NCBI GenBank assembly: GCA_905250885.1 | Contig: CAJNOQ010002760.1 | Coordinates: 1-22,765, forward strand | From: Didymodactylos carnosus | Lineage: Eukaryota; Rotifera; Eurotatoria; Philodinida; Philodinidae | Direction of reading: 5' to 3' | DNA: 22,765 nt | Shown here: piece after piece, positions 1 to 12,380 of the stretch | Numbering within the stretch: position 1 is the stretch's first letter | Layout of the letters: the number at the start of each line of letters is the position of its first letter | The notes under the pieces: model-generated | Told to the model about the DNA's origin: nothing | What the model saw: only the letters and a program-made list of their open reading frames with translations | Databases searched by the model: none | Program-made: the position numbers and the translations under genes

Positions 1-279
1 CATTCTAGTTACAAGTAGGCCTACTTGTGGGCAAAATTTCAGGTCGAAATATCGTGATTAGTGTTTTTGGTAGATACCATGCAATAGGCTAAAATTCCAG
101 TATAATGACTGTAACTCTGGAGGGAAGACCCATCAGCACATAGCCTTTTGGGTTTTTTTATGCTTCACCGGGATCTATCTAATACACATGCTCCGAACAT
201 GAAAGCGGCTTGACAGTACAAACCGTTCCATTGTGAGAGAAATATTAGTATTCAATAGGGATTTTACGCAAATACTTAC
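1..279 (-). other. Start of plexin intron 2, running off the window edge
   Basis: Exon 2 ends CCAAATAAA|GTAAGT at 280/279. Read through, the frame stays open to TAG at 177-175, but the peptide (VSICVKS...) has lost all plexin character, and the expected continuation of the Sema domain is absent. Base composition is more GC-rich than the exon and looks like a repeat-derived intron insert. No acceptor followed by plexin-like sequence was found down to base 1, so the next exon lies outside. Confidence 0.75.
11..28. repeat. 18-bp perfect palindrome
   Basis: ACAAGTAGGCCTACTTGT equals its own reverse complement. It lies in the intron downstream of plexin exon 2. It could be the centre of a small foldback element or a dyad protein-binding site; the sequence alone does not decide. 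Confidence 0.85.
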
Positions 280-1590
280 TTTATTTGGTAAACAATGTGT
301 ATCTGGACTAATGAAACTAAGACCTCGTTGTCCATTACCATCGACCACACAATTTTTTATTGTTTGAAAAATATTTTCTCGTATTAATTTCATTGAGAAT
401 ACACAAACAGCATGTGATGTATTAGTCGTTGACGATGTTGTCGTATTTCTAAATACACCATATAATCTTGAATTATCATCATCTTTAACCAAATAAGCAC
501 TAATTAAATACGGATAATAGATAGATGATGCCGATTTACATGTTATTGGTAATTCAACATAACTTTTAATTGGTGCTTGTTGTGCTTTTTGACAAAAACG
601 AATTAATTTTGTTAATAATTTTTTTCCACCATTTTGTGATGATGATGTTCTCGAATAATGATTATAATAATGTTGTTGTTGTTGTTGTATATCTAATTCT
701 TGAATTGTTAAAAAATAGGTAAATAATCGATGATCAAAACCATAGAGATAATGTACTGGAAATTCTCTAGCTATTCGATTATTAACAAAACGTAATGAAT
801 ATGAACTACTATGTAAATCATTTGAAAAATGATTAAATATTTTTAAAAATGTTGACGATTGTTTCGATAATGATCGTCCAGATAATGCTGGAATTTCATA
901 GAGTGAATCACATGATGAATCATATGTAACAGCTGTATATAAAATAGAATCATTTCCAATAAAACTAAATGATGAATAGTGAATATTTGTAGAGACAATT
1001 CTAGATGATGAATTTTCAATAATTGTTAAATTTGATAATGAACGTATTTGACATAGACCACGATTCGATGTTGAACATACGAGTAAATCATTAGATGGTG
1101 TTAATAATAATAATTGATTGTAAGTTGAATTAATCGTTGTTTGATTACTAAAACAAAACGTTAATTATTTTTTTATGTTATTAATTGTCAGAATAGTGAA
1201 TAATTTCTAGTAATAGCAAACTTTAGTGAAAATTTTAACTTACTTGAATAAATATGAATTAATTGATAAATAATTTAGAGGATTAGTATTGATATAGGAT
1301 GTTGTTATATTTCCTCGGGTTATTATGGTGGTACACAATTCTGTAGTAGAAGATGTCGATGATGTATCAATTTCCGTAAGTATGGATAAATTTGATGAAT
1401 GTAATTTATATAAACGATCGTTTGATGCAACAATAATTGTTTGCGTTTGTTCATCGAATAAAAAACGTTGTAATGTTGTTGAAGATGAAAATTTATAATT
1501 TGAAATTAATAATGAATATTGAATAAATGTACAAAAATTAAAAAATATTAAATAATAAGTAGAAATTGAAAAATAAAAAACATTCGACAT
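280..1590 (-). CDS. Plexin, 5' part (two exons: signal region and most of the Sema domain); continues off the left edge
   Basis: Plexins are single-pass cell-surface receptors for semaphorins that act in axon guidance and cell migration. Exon 1 (1590..1244) starts at ATG 1590. It joins exon 2 (1147..280) across a GT-AG intron, giving 405 residues. Residues about 5-32 are hydrophobic (signal-peptide-like). Next comes the plexin N-terminal pattern LQRFLFDEQTQTIIVASNDR followed by LYKLHSSNLSIL. Exon 2 has LLVCSTSNRGLCQI (the paired-Cys blade motif), IPALSGRSL, FDHRLFTYFLTIQ, RFCQKAQ, KSYVELPITC, LISAYLVK, AVCVFSMKLI and NCVVDGNGQRG, in the same order as in animal plexins; the RFC...SYVELPITC stretch is most like plexin A. 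Odd points are five Gln in a row (CAA repeat) followed by a Tyr/His/Asn-rich loop that enlarge one blade loop, and many Ser/Thr insertions. The 3' half is missing only because the window ends. A semaphorin is the main alternative, but the motif order favours plexin. Subtype is inferred; family is near certain. Confidence 0.9.
1148..1243 (-). other. Intron 1 of the plexin gene (96 bp)
   Basis: On the minus strand the donor reads TTCAA|GTAAGT (GT begins at 1243) and the acceptor reads TTTTGTTTTAG| (AG at 1149-1148). Exon 1 ends after codon position 2 and exon 2 supplies the third base (AA|T, Asn), so the frame is kept. Without splicing the frame stops at TAA within two bases of the donor, which confirms the exon boundary. 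Confidence 0.9.
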
Positions 1591-1667
1591 TCGTTGTAAA
1601 AATATTTTGATATGGAAGACATCAAAAACAAAAGAGAAATATTTTTTTCCAAAACTACTTATTTAAT
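1591..1667 (-). promoter_or_regulatory. Putative 5' UTR of plexin exon 1, preceded by a candidate 3' splice site
   Basis: On the minus strand, upstream of ATG 1590, there is a candidate acceptor TTATTATTTTAG|ATTAAA with AG at 1669-1668. If used, 77 nt of leader precede the ATG and a separate 5' exon must lie further right. If not used, transcription starts close by; no convincing TATA box or initiator was identified. Sequence around the ATG (CGAATGTC) is unremarkable. Confidence 0.3.
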
Positions 1668-1920
1668 CTAAAATAATAAATAGAAATATCTAATACACAC
1701 TCATTGAAGAATAATATAATTAAATTTAAAAGCTATTAACAATGTCTTATTTAGATATTTTTTCTATTCAACAAAAATATCATTTACTTTTTTAAAATTT
1801 AAATCTATTTTATGTATATTTTTCTAACATTAGTTATAAACTTAATAATCTTGTTTTACTATGTATTGAAAATAGTTAATAAATACAAATGTATATAAAA
1901 ATCATTGTCTTGTTCTTTTC

Positions 1921-1989
1921 TTCACTTAGAACAATTAAGTGAAAGAGAGAAGTATAAAAAAATAAATTTATGTTTAGCTTAAAGCTAAA
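1921..1989. promoter_or_regulatory. Two neighbouring dyad-symmetry elements upstream of plexin
   Basis: TTCACTTA (1921-1928) and TAAGTGAA (1936-1943) form a perfect 8-bp inverted repeat around a 7-nt spacer. TTTAGCTT (1973-1980) and AAGCTAAA (1982-1989) form another around a single A. They sit about 330-400 bp upstream of the plexin start codon and could be transcription-factor sites. The role is inferred from position only. Confidence 0.35.
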
Positions 1990-2426
1990 TCAAAGAAATC
2001 GAATCACATTGAACTTTATCGTACTACTGTTGAATAAATGTAGTAATGACGATATAAACGTACACTATTGATCTCACATTCATCATTTATGAATAAAAAA
2101 AAATGTTTTTCTTTAAAAATTCTCAAAATAATCTTCGTCTATTTTGCCAATATGTCACTTTCTAAAGTAAATCATATTAATTGTCACGTCTATTTTGATC
2201 AACTATTGTGTAACAGCGTTGTCTAATATTTAGTTCAGTACCGACTTCCTATCGATAGATAGAAATGATCTAATTTTGCCATTTCAGTAAATTTGTTTAT
2301 TCTATCTATCTATAGATGTGCGTGTACGTGTTAATAGAGTTAGTAAAAAAAAAATTTTCTTTTTTGATTTGCATCATGTTTTTGAGTAAAGTTTTGCTTA
2401 TGGCATTCTCTGTCATATCCAGACAG

Positions 2427-2429
<3 letters not shown>

Positions 2430-2459
<30 letters not shown>
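2430..2459. repeat. (GA)n microsatellite
   Basis: About 15 uninterrupted GA units, the longest dinucleotide run of this type in the window, in non-coding DNA about 840 bp upstream of the plexin start codon. Purine-strand GA tracts can be GAGA-factor targets in some animals; here that is only a possibility. Confidence 0.95.
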
Positions 2460-2462
<3 letters not shown>

Positions 2463-2616
2463 GGATGCTAATGTAAAACCATATAAAAGAGGAAACGATT
2501 ACTAACTTTTGTTTATATATTCCATACAACGATGACGATTAATATCGAATTAGTTAAAAACTAACTTTGAACGTGTTTCACTTATCCATGTCGAGAGATT
2601 TATGTATTCGCTTCTC

Positions 2617-2733
2617 TTTTTTTTTTCTTCTTCTTTTGAGAGATTATACACGATAAAATCACCAATTTACAGCTTCTAGTCTGATGAACTTAACAAAATT
2701 AACTATAAGAAACGAGAAGAAGAAGAAGAAGAA
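2617..2733. repeat. Opposed polypyrimidine and (GAA)n tracts
   Basis: A T10-CTTCTTC tract at 2617-2632 is followed about 80 bp later by (GAA)6 at 2716-2733 plus an A8 run. The two are near reverse complements and could pair as a long simple-sequence hairpin. Likely replication-slippage DNA. Confidence 0.75.
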
Positions 2734-4276
2734 AAAAAATCTTCTTTCGTTTTGATTTGAAAATAATTCAACCATGTATTGATGTGCAACAATATAAACA
2801 TGTATTTTTACTGAATGAAATAAAATACATATGTATGAGTGATTGATTACGCAATTGAAAGAAATTCAGTCAATAACAAAGATTGGAAAAACCTCGAGAC
2901 GTATCAGAAAATATATACCAGAAATGAATGGAAATGAAGCAAGTTAATAAATAACAGTGTGTAGTTCAAAAGTTTAGTGTCTACTTGTGGGTTAATCTTC
3001 ACTTTTTGTTTTTTTTAATGTCGGATAATACATTAATCTTTTAACACAATCAAACGCTTCAGTTTTTCCTAAGTCGTGCACGATTTTATCGATTTACATG
3101 TCTTAAAATTGAGACGTTTGTATACACAATACAGGGTTAATGTATTAAAGAGGAAAAGTAAACTGTGTGCTTCTTGAACAATTATGGAAGATGGATACAA
3201 TAGAAGAAGAAATACCGTAACCAAAAATATATAGTGAGAAACGATCAAAAGAGTTAATCATAACCGAAGCTGTGTATTACATCTATTAACGAGCCCATTT
3301 ACTTCTCGTTCTACATTGAACAAATGTCTCTTTTTCCAATATTGTACAACCAATCAATCCTAGCAAACTTTCGCTAAATTGTGGACTATAAAAAATTATT
3401 CATCGTGAAATATTGATTCGTTCAAGAATTGAATATGGATGTAGGGATATTAGTAGACTCTATTTTTCTACAGTTTAATGAAGTATCCAATGTTTGCGTT
3501 AATTACAAATCAATTTAGAATCAACAAATTTACTGCGATGATTTAAAAATATTTTCAATTACGTCTTTTCTAAGTATATGAAGTGAAAAAGCCAAAATAC
3601 TCATATGTTTCCAATTTTTGAGAACAGAATGAATTAAAACAAAGTTAAGAAAAAGAAGAAATAAAATCGTTCATAGTTGTTTTGGTTTTTTGAAAAAACA
3701 AAAAATTTTTATCAAATTTAACTAAACGGTTCATATACTTAATTAAAAGAAAAGTAGCGAAAGGAGCCTGACACATTTTCTATTTCATAATCTCTTAATA
3801 ATTGTTCATAATTTTTAATATAGAAGACGTACAGAGTTGCATAACCTCTTATTTTTTTTATCAAGTCTGCCTTGTCGGAAAATTGTCAGATATCTTCGAA
3901 GAACACTTGTAGAGTACACAAGGATATTAATTCTTAATATACACGCGTTAGACTACAAAATGGTATAGTTCTTTCAAAAATTAAGTTTCGCTCAAAAAAA
4001 AACTCGACTTTCTGAGATGGAGAGCGGTATCCTTTTATTTAAATTTAAAAATTAAGATGCTATATTAATGTATTAGTGTATGGTACTATATCAACAGTTC
4101 TAAGGCATCTTAATGCTTGTACGCGTAAAAAAAATGAGTTTCGAGCTCAAAAAAACATAATCCAAGACGTGTACTAATGCATACAACTTTTAAGAAATTT
4201 TAATACGTTCGTATTCACAACATTCTTGATGCAAACGTAAATTCTACGACAATTCTACATACAGATGAGAGTTTAA

Positions 4277-4296
4277 CAAAACAAAACAAAACAAAA
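4277..4296. repeat. (CAAAA)4 pentanucleotide microsatellite
   Basis: Four perfect CAAAA units in non-coding DNA, followed by the partly symmetric ACAAGTGTGTACTTGT. No gene context. Confidence 0.9.
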
Positions 4297-7200
4297 TACA
4301 AGTGTGTACTTGTATGAATTAATTTTTAAGATTTTTTTTTGATTTTAACGTATTTAATTTTCAAATTTTAGATAAGACTTCAAAAACTCTCATTAACCGA
4401 TAGGAATCAAAGTATAAAATCCTTTGTTTGAACACACGAAACTGTTGATGAAATCGATTTATTTTTCATGGTCTGTGTAACTTAATTCTATTTTAGTAGA
4501 ATTTCAACTAAAAGTATTGTTCACTTATCGTCGAGACAATTAACACATAGCACGGTTCCATTGGCTACCATTCTAATAAATCAAACTCAAAACTAAACAG
4601 CAGAAATAATGACATTAGAAATTTTCTTTTTTCACACAATTTTCTTTTTTTTTATAGATGTAATCATTAGTTTTATTGTTATAATATATTCAATAGATAG
4701 ATGTTACTACTGTTTCCACTACAATGTTCGGCAACATCATTTCTTTTCTTCTCATTATAAATGATAATTTCTTTTTTTCTGACAATATCATATTACAAAT
4801 GACAACACAACTGATGACAATGTATAGATTTATATAACTCACAAGACAGACGTTTGAAATGTATGCTATTTGACCTTTGTCCGACGACAGATAGAGAAGA
4901 TGCTATTCACAAGGATAGAGTCTAATATAATGGCATGTATGTCCTTCTAATAAAATAATACAGAAGACCTTTGAGTTTAAAATATGATGTGCATTATCCG
5001 TGATATTAATAAATACTAAAAAAATTTCTATTAAATCACCTGGAATATCTTCTACATATTGTAGATATACAAAAACTTTCATGGTTCATAAATAATATAA
5101 TAATAATAATACTCGTTATTATCATGGTGTCGCACGACCATAGAGTCCACATGTTTAATTAACTATATACATACGAACAAAATGAATTCTAATCATTTTA
5201 CCATATTTGTCAGATGAAAGGTGAACAGCAAACATAAACAAAACGAAATAACTTAGTTGTTTTGTGTACACATTTATTATTTTATGAAAACAAATAGACA
5301 CATGTAATTGATACTCAAAATCGATTATCATCTGTTTTTCTCTGTTTCTCACACACATATACATACCCCTAACGTCATGAAATATAAGTTCGATCCATTA
5401 AAAAACATAACTAAGACAATACTGATCTATCTCTCTATTTTAGAGTAAAAGAAGGGTTAAAACGTTTAAAGACGTTGAAAATTTAGAAAAATTGAACGAA
5501 AAATTGTTCATTAAAAAAACAAAAAGAAAGGCTAGATATAATTGACAGAATTTTCATGACATTCGTGCTAGTTTTCATTCATAATACAAGAAAATAGATT
5601 CTATTGTGTTAAACTAAAAATGATAATAGTATTGTTGTTGTTTTTCTCAGTCACCTTCTTATACCTCAACCATCTTTTTGATATCCTCACAAAAACAAAA
5701 AAATTATCTTTAATAAAATAAAATGTTTAAATAAAATTGATTCTCAATTTATTTTCATCATACAAAATAACTTCTTTTTTTTTCCTTTCTCTTGTTTCAT
5801 TATGATAACTCTTTAATAATAATCATATCATACACAAACTGAATGTCTCGCCGCTAATGTCACGGATGTCATACATCATTAATATAACTATAAAATATGT
5901 TTTATTTCTATACCTATTCTCCATTATAGCGTGCATCGATGTGTCAATACCTTTATTTCAAGTTTCGATAATTTCACTCTTAAGAAAAAGAAGAAGAAGA
6001 TAACAACGGAAAAACGATTGAACATATTTTATTGAAAGAATTTTCTAAGTTTGTATTGTACCGATTGAGAATGAAGAAAAAAAAAGAAAAATTAACTTCG
6101 AATATGTCCCGCCTGTTTCACATTATGGCGTTGTTCAGAGAAGAACATTATACATTTCAATAGCTGCTCTCATCAAGATGTGAAAATGATAGAAAAAAAA
6201 AAAATTTTTGTTTACATTTATTCATTGTGTAAAGAAAAAAGAAAAAAAATTCTAATTGCTTGATATCTCGAGAAATTTGGCTTCATGTCCTTTGCCCAAA
6301 ATATTTCCTGTGGGGATGTACAATATTCTAAATAATGTTATATTTTTTCTCTCGATATTTTTGTTCTCTCAACCATCTAGATTAACAACTTATCTAAATG
6401 TAGCAACATCACAGGTGTTGTTTTTAAATTTCAAAAATATTAAAGAGTCTTATGACTGAAAGCTGTTCGAAGACAATATTATTTGTTTCCTGCTGCGTGA
6501 AATCAACCATGAACCCTGTAGTACAATCTATGTACAAGTACTTATACTTTACAAATCACAAGAGAGTATTTTTTTTGTTAAAAAAATAAAGTATATATTG
6601 TTTTTGTTTTTAAATATTGTTCAAAACTTTCTTTTCTCTTAGAGAATAATGTAAACGATTTGTAAAGCCGGAAAATGACATAGCTTACCTATTAAAAAAA
6701 CCGGAATTATCGTCAAAAAAAATGTCTCAATTTCACAAAAAGAGAACAATACAGTCCATTTTCTAATCAACTTTTTATGTTAGATAGTAGACAGACAAGA
6801 AAACAATATAGAATGAAAAAAATAAGTCGGAAACTCACAAGTCTCTCTTTCTCTCTCTCTCCTAGGACATGGAGGTTAAGAGTGTAAATTAGTTCGATTT
6901 TCAAATAGGTGAAAAATAAGAGAATAGCGGCAGTTGTACTCTAGAGAATTAGTAAATTAACTTTGTTAACACGTTTTACACGCAATATGATCAGAAGATT
7001 ATATAAGTGTTAATTTTCTTTTCTTGCCAATACACACTTTGAAGATAGAATTGAAATAATAATGAAAACTCAATCAGAAAATTACCCGGTTTATTTTCCA
7101 AACGTTAAATATCAGCCAAATTTTATAACAATAAATGTTAAATTAATAGAATGATTATCGAGGATTCGAATTTAGTATTACTGAATAAGTTTTGAACTAT

Positions 7201-8010
7201 TTTCTTTTGTTTCTGCATATGTTCAACAAAATGTGTAACAATCGGACTTTTTTTTTCTTCTCAGGAGACGCATATGACAGATTTACATTTGATTGTTCAT
7301 TGCTTTACGTTGGTTTTAATACAAAATTCTTTGTTTTAGTAAAATTGACATTTAAATGAAACAAAAACTGCAGTCTCGGACATGCAACAGCTGTATGAAA
7401 AATAAAAACGAATAAGTCATTGTCATCATCGAAAATGTTAAAAATACTTTATATATTCAAGTGAACCGTAGGTATAGTATATATATAGAAGCAAAAATAG
7501 ACGAGACCATGGTCAAGAAAAAAAGAGAGTGCGACTATAATTATTTTTCAAGCATAGGAAACCTTAGAAACTAGGAAGAAAAAAAAACAAATGTATCTAT
7601 CAATCAGTTAACTTTCTGTACAAAAAATTTTTTTGGAGAATTTATTGTTTTCTAAAAGTTTGCTTCTTTTTTTTTTCTTCTAGCATAAGAATTATAGGCG
7701 TTGAACTTTCAATTTACTCATCGATTCATCAATCAATCTTTATGAATACTTGTATCTGTTAAGTACTTGCGTGTTTGTGTATTGATCTTACCATATAGAA
7801 AAAAGCATCAAATATCAAAATGTTACACTTACATTCAAGGATGTCTTCGTCTTCTTCTCAGATAAGAACAATTAAATAAACTGATCCACTTGTCTGTATA
7901 TGATGAATAAATTTTTTTTCTTCTATTTCATATATAGTAACTGTCGATCAACCTCCCGACCTAATTTGTTGATATGAACGAACGAGAAGAGAAAAGTAAC
8001 TGACATCCAT

Positions 8011-8034
8011 GTATATATATATATATATATATAC
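8011..8034. repeat. (TA)11 microsatellite, self-complementary
   Basis: G-(TA)11-C, a 24-bp perfect palindrome by virtue of its repeat unit, able to extrude as a cruciform. Flanks read CCAT and ATTC. Confidence 0.95.
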
Positions 8035-11000
8035 ATTCATACGTACATATGGAACTATCTCTATAAATATATTGTCGATTAGATGATCATTGCATGTTTT
8101 TAAGTTGCTGCTACTAGTTCAAACTGTTTATAATCTATCTCAGACATTCATTTTTTTTCCTTTTTTTTTTCTATAATCCTCTAATGATTTGTCGCCGCAT
8201 TTCTAGTTGTATGTGTTTTTACCAGGATGGTACTAGGATTAAAATAACTGTACAATACAAACACACACATATAGAAATTTAACAAGCAATTAGCTTTAAG
8301 AATATACAATTTAGAGATGACCACATGATTGAACATAGTCGACATTTTCCTTCAACATAGTTCATACTTAAAAATAAAATCTTTATCTGTGTATTCTGTG
8401 TTTATCAGTGTGTATATGAATACATTTTTAGATGATGGTGATTGTAGTGTGGTTGTCGAGAAGATTAGAATCAACGAGACAAATAAACTGGAAAATAAAT
8501 AGTACCTTTAGCAAATAATCCGATTAATGGAAAACAAAGTAGTTACAATAAAAATTATCCACGCTTACCGGTGCTTTTGACGACAGAATGACAAAGATGA
8601 ACGATAGTTTGTCTAATCTTGGAAAAATGACGTAATGAATCTCTTATATTGAACAAATTTTAATAATAATAATAGTCAAAGAGATCACGGAACATATTCT
8701 CGACACAAGTGATTCTGACATAAGCGAATTTTCTTATTTATTGAGAAGTATTGATCCTATTTTGTTAGTAACAACAATTCTACTAAACAACCCTATTATT
8801 AATACATTTCTATTCACCTTAACACACTCTCATATTAACTTAATTGAAAAATTTTCAAAAATTTGTTTGATCAAAATAGATTGAACACTCGAACTCTCTA
8901 TAGTTGACTATTATATACACAACAAATTTTGGTTCGAGGTTCTTTTAAACAATTATTCGATGTCATTTAGCATATGGTTTCCTCTTTAAACATTTTCAAC
9001 AATTATTAGACGAAACGGTGGGGAAAAAGTTTTTCAGCAGTATCTGGACCGAAAATTTGTTGTATACAAGGGAATTGACTACAAAGAGTCCGAATCTGCA
9101 ACGAATTTCAATCGTACAAGTTTTTGAAATTTTTTGATTAGGTTGATATATATGTTTCTAATTGAGTATATTTACTTTTCTCTTTGTTGAACACCGGGTC
9201 CATTTCCGTCAGATTGTTTCGTCTTGATGTGTAGTCTCGATAAACAGACAGATATTTGAATGACAAAAATATTTCATCTTAGTTATCTGACTTTCAAATT
9301 TTTTGTTTTCATAACAAAGAGTAGGATCAAGGGTAAGTTAATACAAATTTCTGATTCTCTTACAAAGGAGTTAATTCAAATCAAGTACATTGTTGACAAA
9401 AAAAAAAAAAGGTTTTGCTGAATAAATAAAAAAACATTAGTTTATTCCGTCATCAATTCTGTCAAAAATATTTTCCACCATTGATTCAGATTTTATTCCA
9501 ATAAGATATACTACTACTTGGATTAGAAACAACAACAAATAATTAAAAATAGAAAAATAATTTTTTGATGCTCTAGTCGATCAATACTATTTATAAAATT
9601 CGTTTAAATGTGTGTTCTATTTTCGATGTTAATTCTATGATTCAAAAACATAGTTTAGAGATTCAGTTAGATTGAGTGTATTTTTTTTAAAAATCAACTA
9701 TGAGAGTGACATACATTAGTAAGTGTTTTTCTATCAGAAAATTTTTTTTTTATTTTCAACTATGTTCTTATTAGTCTCTCTTGGTCTCTTTTACAATTAA
9801 CAATTATAAGCAGTTCCGTTCTATTAATGACAAGATTATCATAGTATTGATACATAGTGAATTGAGCATGTAAAAAAATCAAAAAATCATCGTTTTTTAT
9901 TTTGTTTTATTACATTACTTACAGCTAGACTACTCATTGATGTTTTTCTTCTCTATTTATATATTCTAGTCGATACTCTCTTAACTTACGTTCGCGTTCG
10001 AATAATAACAATTCTATTATTATAATTTTTTTCTTCTCCTTAGATGATGAATATGTTCGTAAAAAATTTGGTTTATTTTTTTTTCTGTGAGCATAACTAA
10101 AATAATTAACAACCACTACATATCAATTATAAACGTATATCTATCGTTATGAACTTGAACACGATATTCTATTTTTTTTTTCTCTTCTTGAAATATACGT
10201 ACGCATAAAAGGAGAATAGAATGAAGTAGAGAAAAGAGTAAAGAAATAGTCTTTTACTCAACAACACACATCATACGCTTTAAAAAATAAAAGAAAAGAA
10301 CATCAGCTTTCCATACAAATATTCTCTAGCATAGTCTATCAATAATACTCTAAAATGATATCATTGTTCAACACATATAAACGAGAAAACAGAGATATGC
10401 CATAAAGAAATATTGTGGCAAAGAGAAAGATATCGCTCAATTGTGTTTAGAGATGTTATAAACAACAATTATTTATATAAACACATATCAGTAGGGTGGT
10501 TAGTTGATGTTGTAATCTCACCCTTTGATTCTTCTAAGTTCAACATCTAACTCAAAATATAGTATAATTAAGTAATTCATTCCTAAAAAAACAACGAATC
10601 TATTTTATTCGTTTATCTATGCTCAAAAATCTATTGTATTTTTAGGTTTTTCTATCGTTCATTCAACCACGAAATAATGTTTTCTTGATTTATATTCTAT
10701 ACAATATTTCTCATGATATTGATTATAGTAACTTTGACCATGAATTTCATGATGAATCGTATTGTTTTGCAAACAAATTGCTGACATATTATTATTTTTT
10801 TTACTAGAAAATTTTGTTCATCTCTCTTTTCTTCAATATTCTTTATGCCATTATTAATAATGACAAATTATGTAATTATCGTTTGACACAAAAGGTATAT
10901 GACTCTCAATTCGAGCACATACATATTAATCTTTCCTACGAAAAAGGGACAAGAAGAAAAATAGATAATATACTTGAACTTATTAACTATATAGTAGTAC

Positions 11001-11146
11001 TCGATCAACCATAAACGATGTTCTTTTTTTCTAGATGGAATATTATATTGGTAAAATGAACTATTCTATCTTGATGAAGGTCTATGTTTGATTTATTCAC
11101 TCGCGCCTGGTGATCTCTAATAAAGTCATATTGAACTATATACATT

Positions 11147-11294
11147 GGTGGTAGTGAAATAATAACTCATACAGTGATTTTTTTAATAGCTCTATCAGTC
11201 GCAAACATTTAATAAGCATCAGCATAAATTATATAAGAGATGTGGATAATCATCATTCATCACTGTGTGAATTGCGTTGATATTCACTACCACC
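11147..11294. repeat. 12-bp perfect inverted repeat, 124-bp spacer
   Basis: GGTGGTAGTGAA (11147-11158) and TTCACTACCACC (11283-11294) are exact reverse complements and are more GC-rich than their surroundings. Some 12-mers will match by chance in a window this size, so significance is modest. No flanking direct repeat was seen. Confidence 0.5.
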
Positions 11295-12296
11295 TCTCCT
11301 TTTTTTTTGATAACTAATATACTATTGTTTTTGTGGTTCGAAAAGAATTTTTTTTTCTTCTTCTTGTGGTAACATCACTCTTTTTCTATTCAGTCAGATA
11401 ATAGATAGATATTGTATCATACGTATAAAATAAAGAGCGAATAACACGTGTTTATATTACCATTAGGGACAAATTTTATTACATCATAGTCACCACAGGC
11501 ATAATGAATAGGATAAAATATTTTATTAATCATATAAACATAACATCAATAGAAAAGAAGTAGATCAAGCTAATCATAATTATACTAAATGCATGTGTAC
11601 TTTTTTATTTAACTTTTTTTTCACATCAGTTTTATGTTTCAATGTATGATGTGATAAATATAGAAAAATTAAGATTTCAATAGAGCAAATCGGATCTTTC
11701 TCATCATTTTGACAGTAAAAAAGTATTACTAATCAAAATTGAAACCATGTTTAGTCGTTGAAAAGACAATTTAGATTGAAACAACGACTTGATCGTCGTG
11801 CTTAGAATATATCGATAAATTTAAGGTTAATGCAATGTATATAAAAGTTAACAGTCATTTCAAACATTGTATGGTGAGAGAATGTATAACTTTTCAAACC
11901 TGATCAATTTTCTCGTGTTATTATATCTTTGTATATAAATATATGATATCTTCGACTTTGTAGTTAAAAATGAAAGATGGTTATTGTCGATATATTACGA
12001 AATAAAAAAGAGAGAAAAAAAATCATAATTATTAGTATTATTAAAGTTCATCGATGAGGAGGAGTAGTATACAGTAAGCCATAACCATTTTATCATCATT
12101 CTTAACTCTATATACAGTATGACACAACGTGACAATCTTCAACGGAAATCTACTTTGTTTATAATATAGAGTATAGTGGAATATATAGTGTCGTTAAAAT
12201 AGTGTACTATAAAGGAGGCTATATTTTGAACATTACATAATAAAATCAAAATTCTATATTACTTTATATCCGGGTCAACGGAGAAAACAAGAGAGG

Positions 12297-12317
12297 AAAA
12301 AAAAAATTTTTTTTTTT
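12297..12317. repeat. A10-T11 homopolymer pair
   Basis: An uninterrupted run of ten A followed by eleven T, self-complementary and nucleosome-disfavouring. The flanks are GAGAGG on the left and GTTGCC on the right. Confidence 0.9.
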
Positions 12318-12380
12318 GTTGCCTTTAAAGAATAATAATATTATTAGAAAAGTGTATAACCTGCAATGATTATTATTAGA

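Larger units (their letters stand above)
1990..8000. other. Gene-poor AT-rich stretch, left part
   Basis: No coding region could be supported on either strand. Content is AT-rich single-copy-looking sequence with many A and T runs, the T8-10-CTTCT motif at 2617, 7248, 7667 and 7912, and short microsatellites listed separately. The longest open frames (about 60-70 codons, for example near 5155-5364 and 6256-6459) are hydrophobic or low in complexity, and such lengths are expected by chance at this base composition. Confidence 0.7.

Noticed and set aside
2254..2310. 11-bp inverted repeat GATAGATAGAA / TTCTATCTATC
   Set aside because: Made of GATA-type simple sequence, so matching arms are expected.
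5155..5364. 69-codon open frame, minus strand
   Set aside because: No domain or splice context. At about 70% A+T, stop codons fall roughly every dozen codons, so several frames of 60-70 codons are expected by chance across 15 kb.
6256..6459. 67-codon open frame, plus strand
   Set aside because: Starts at TTG, is Phe/Leu/Ile-rich, matches no family and is chance-length.
8925..8945. GGTTCGAGGTTC, like a tRNA B box
   Set aside because: No matching A box, acceptor stem or cloverleaf could be drawn around it.
9934..10116. 60-codon Glu/Lys/Arg-rich frame, minus strand, with a possible acceptor (TTATTTTAG, AG at 10098-10097) and donor (GTAAGT, GT begins at 9922)
   Set aside because: Charged composition comes largely from GAA/AAA-rich simple sequence. 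The frame stops before the donor, and no homology is recognised.
10814..11014. 66-codon plus frame preceded by a splice-acceptor-like T8-ACTAG
   Set aside because: The start is not ATG and no motif is visible. Length is within chance expectation.
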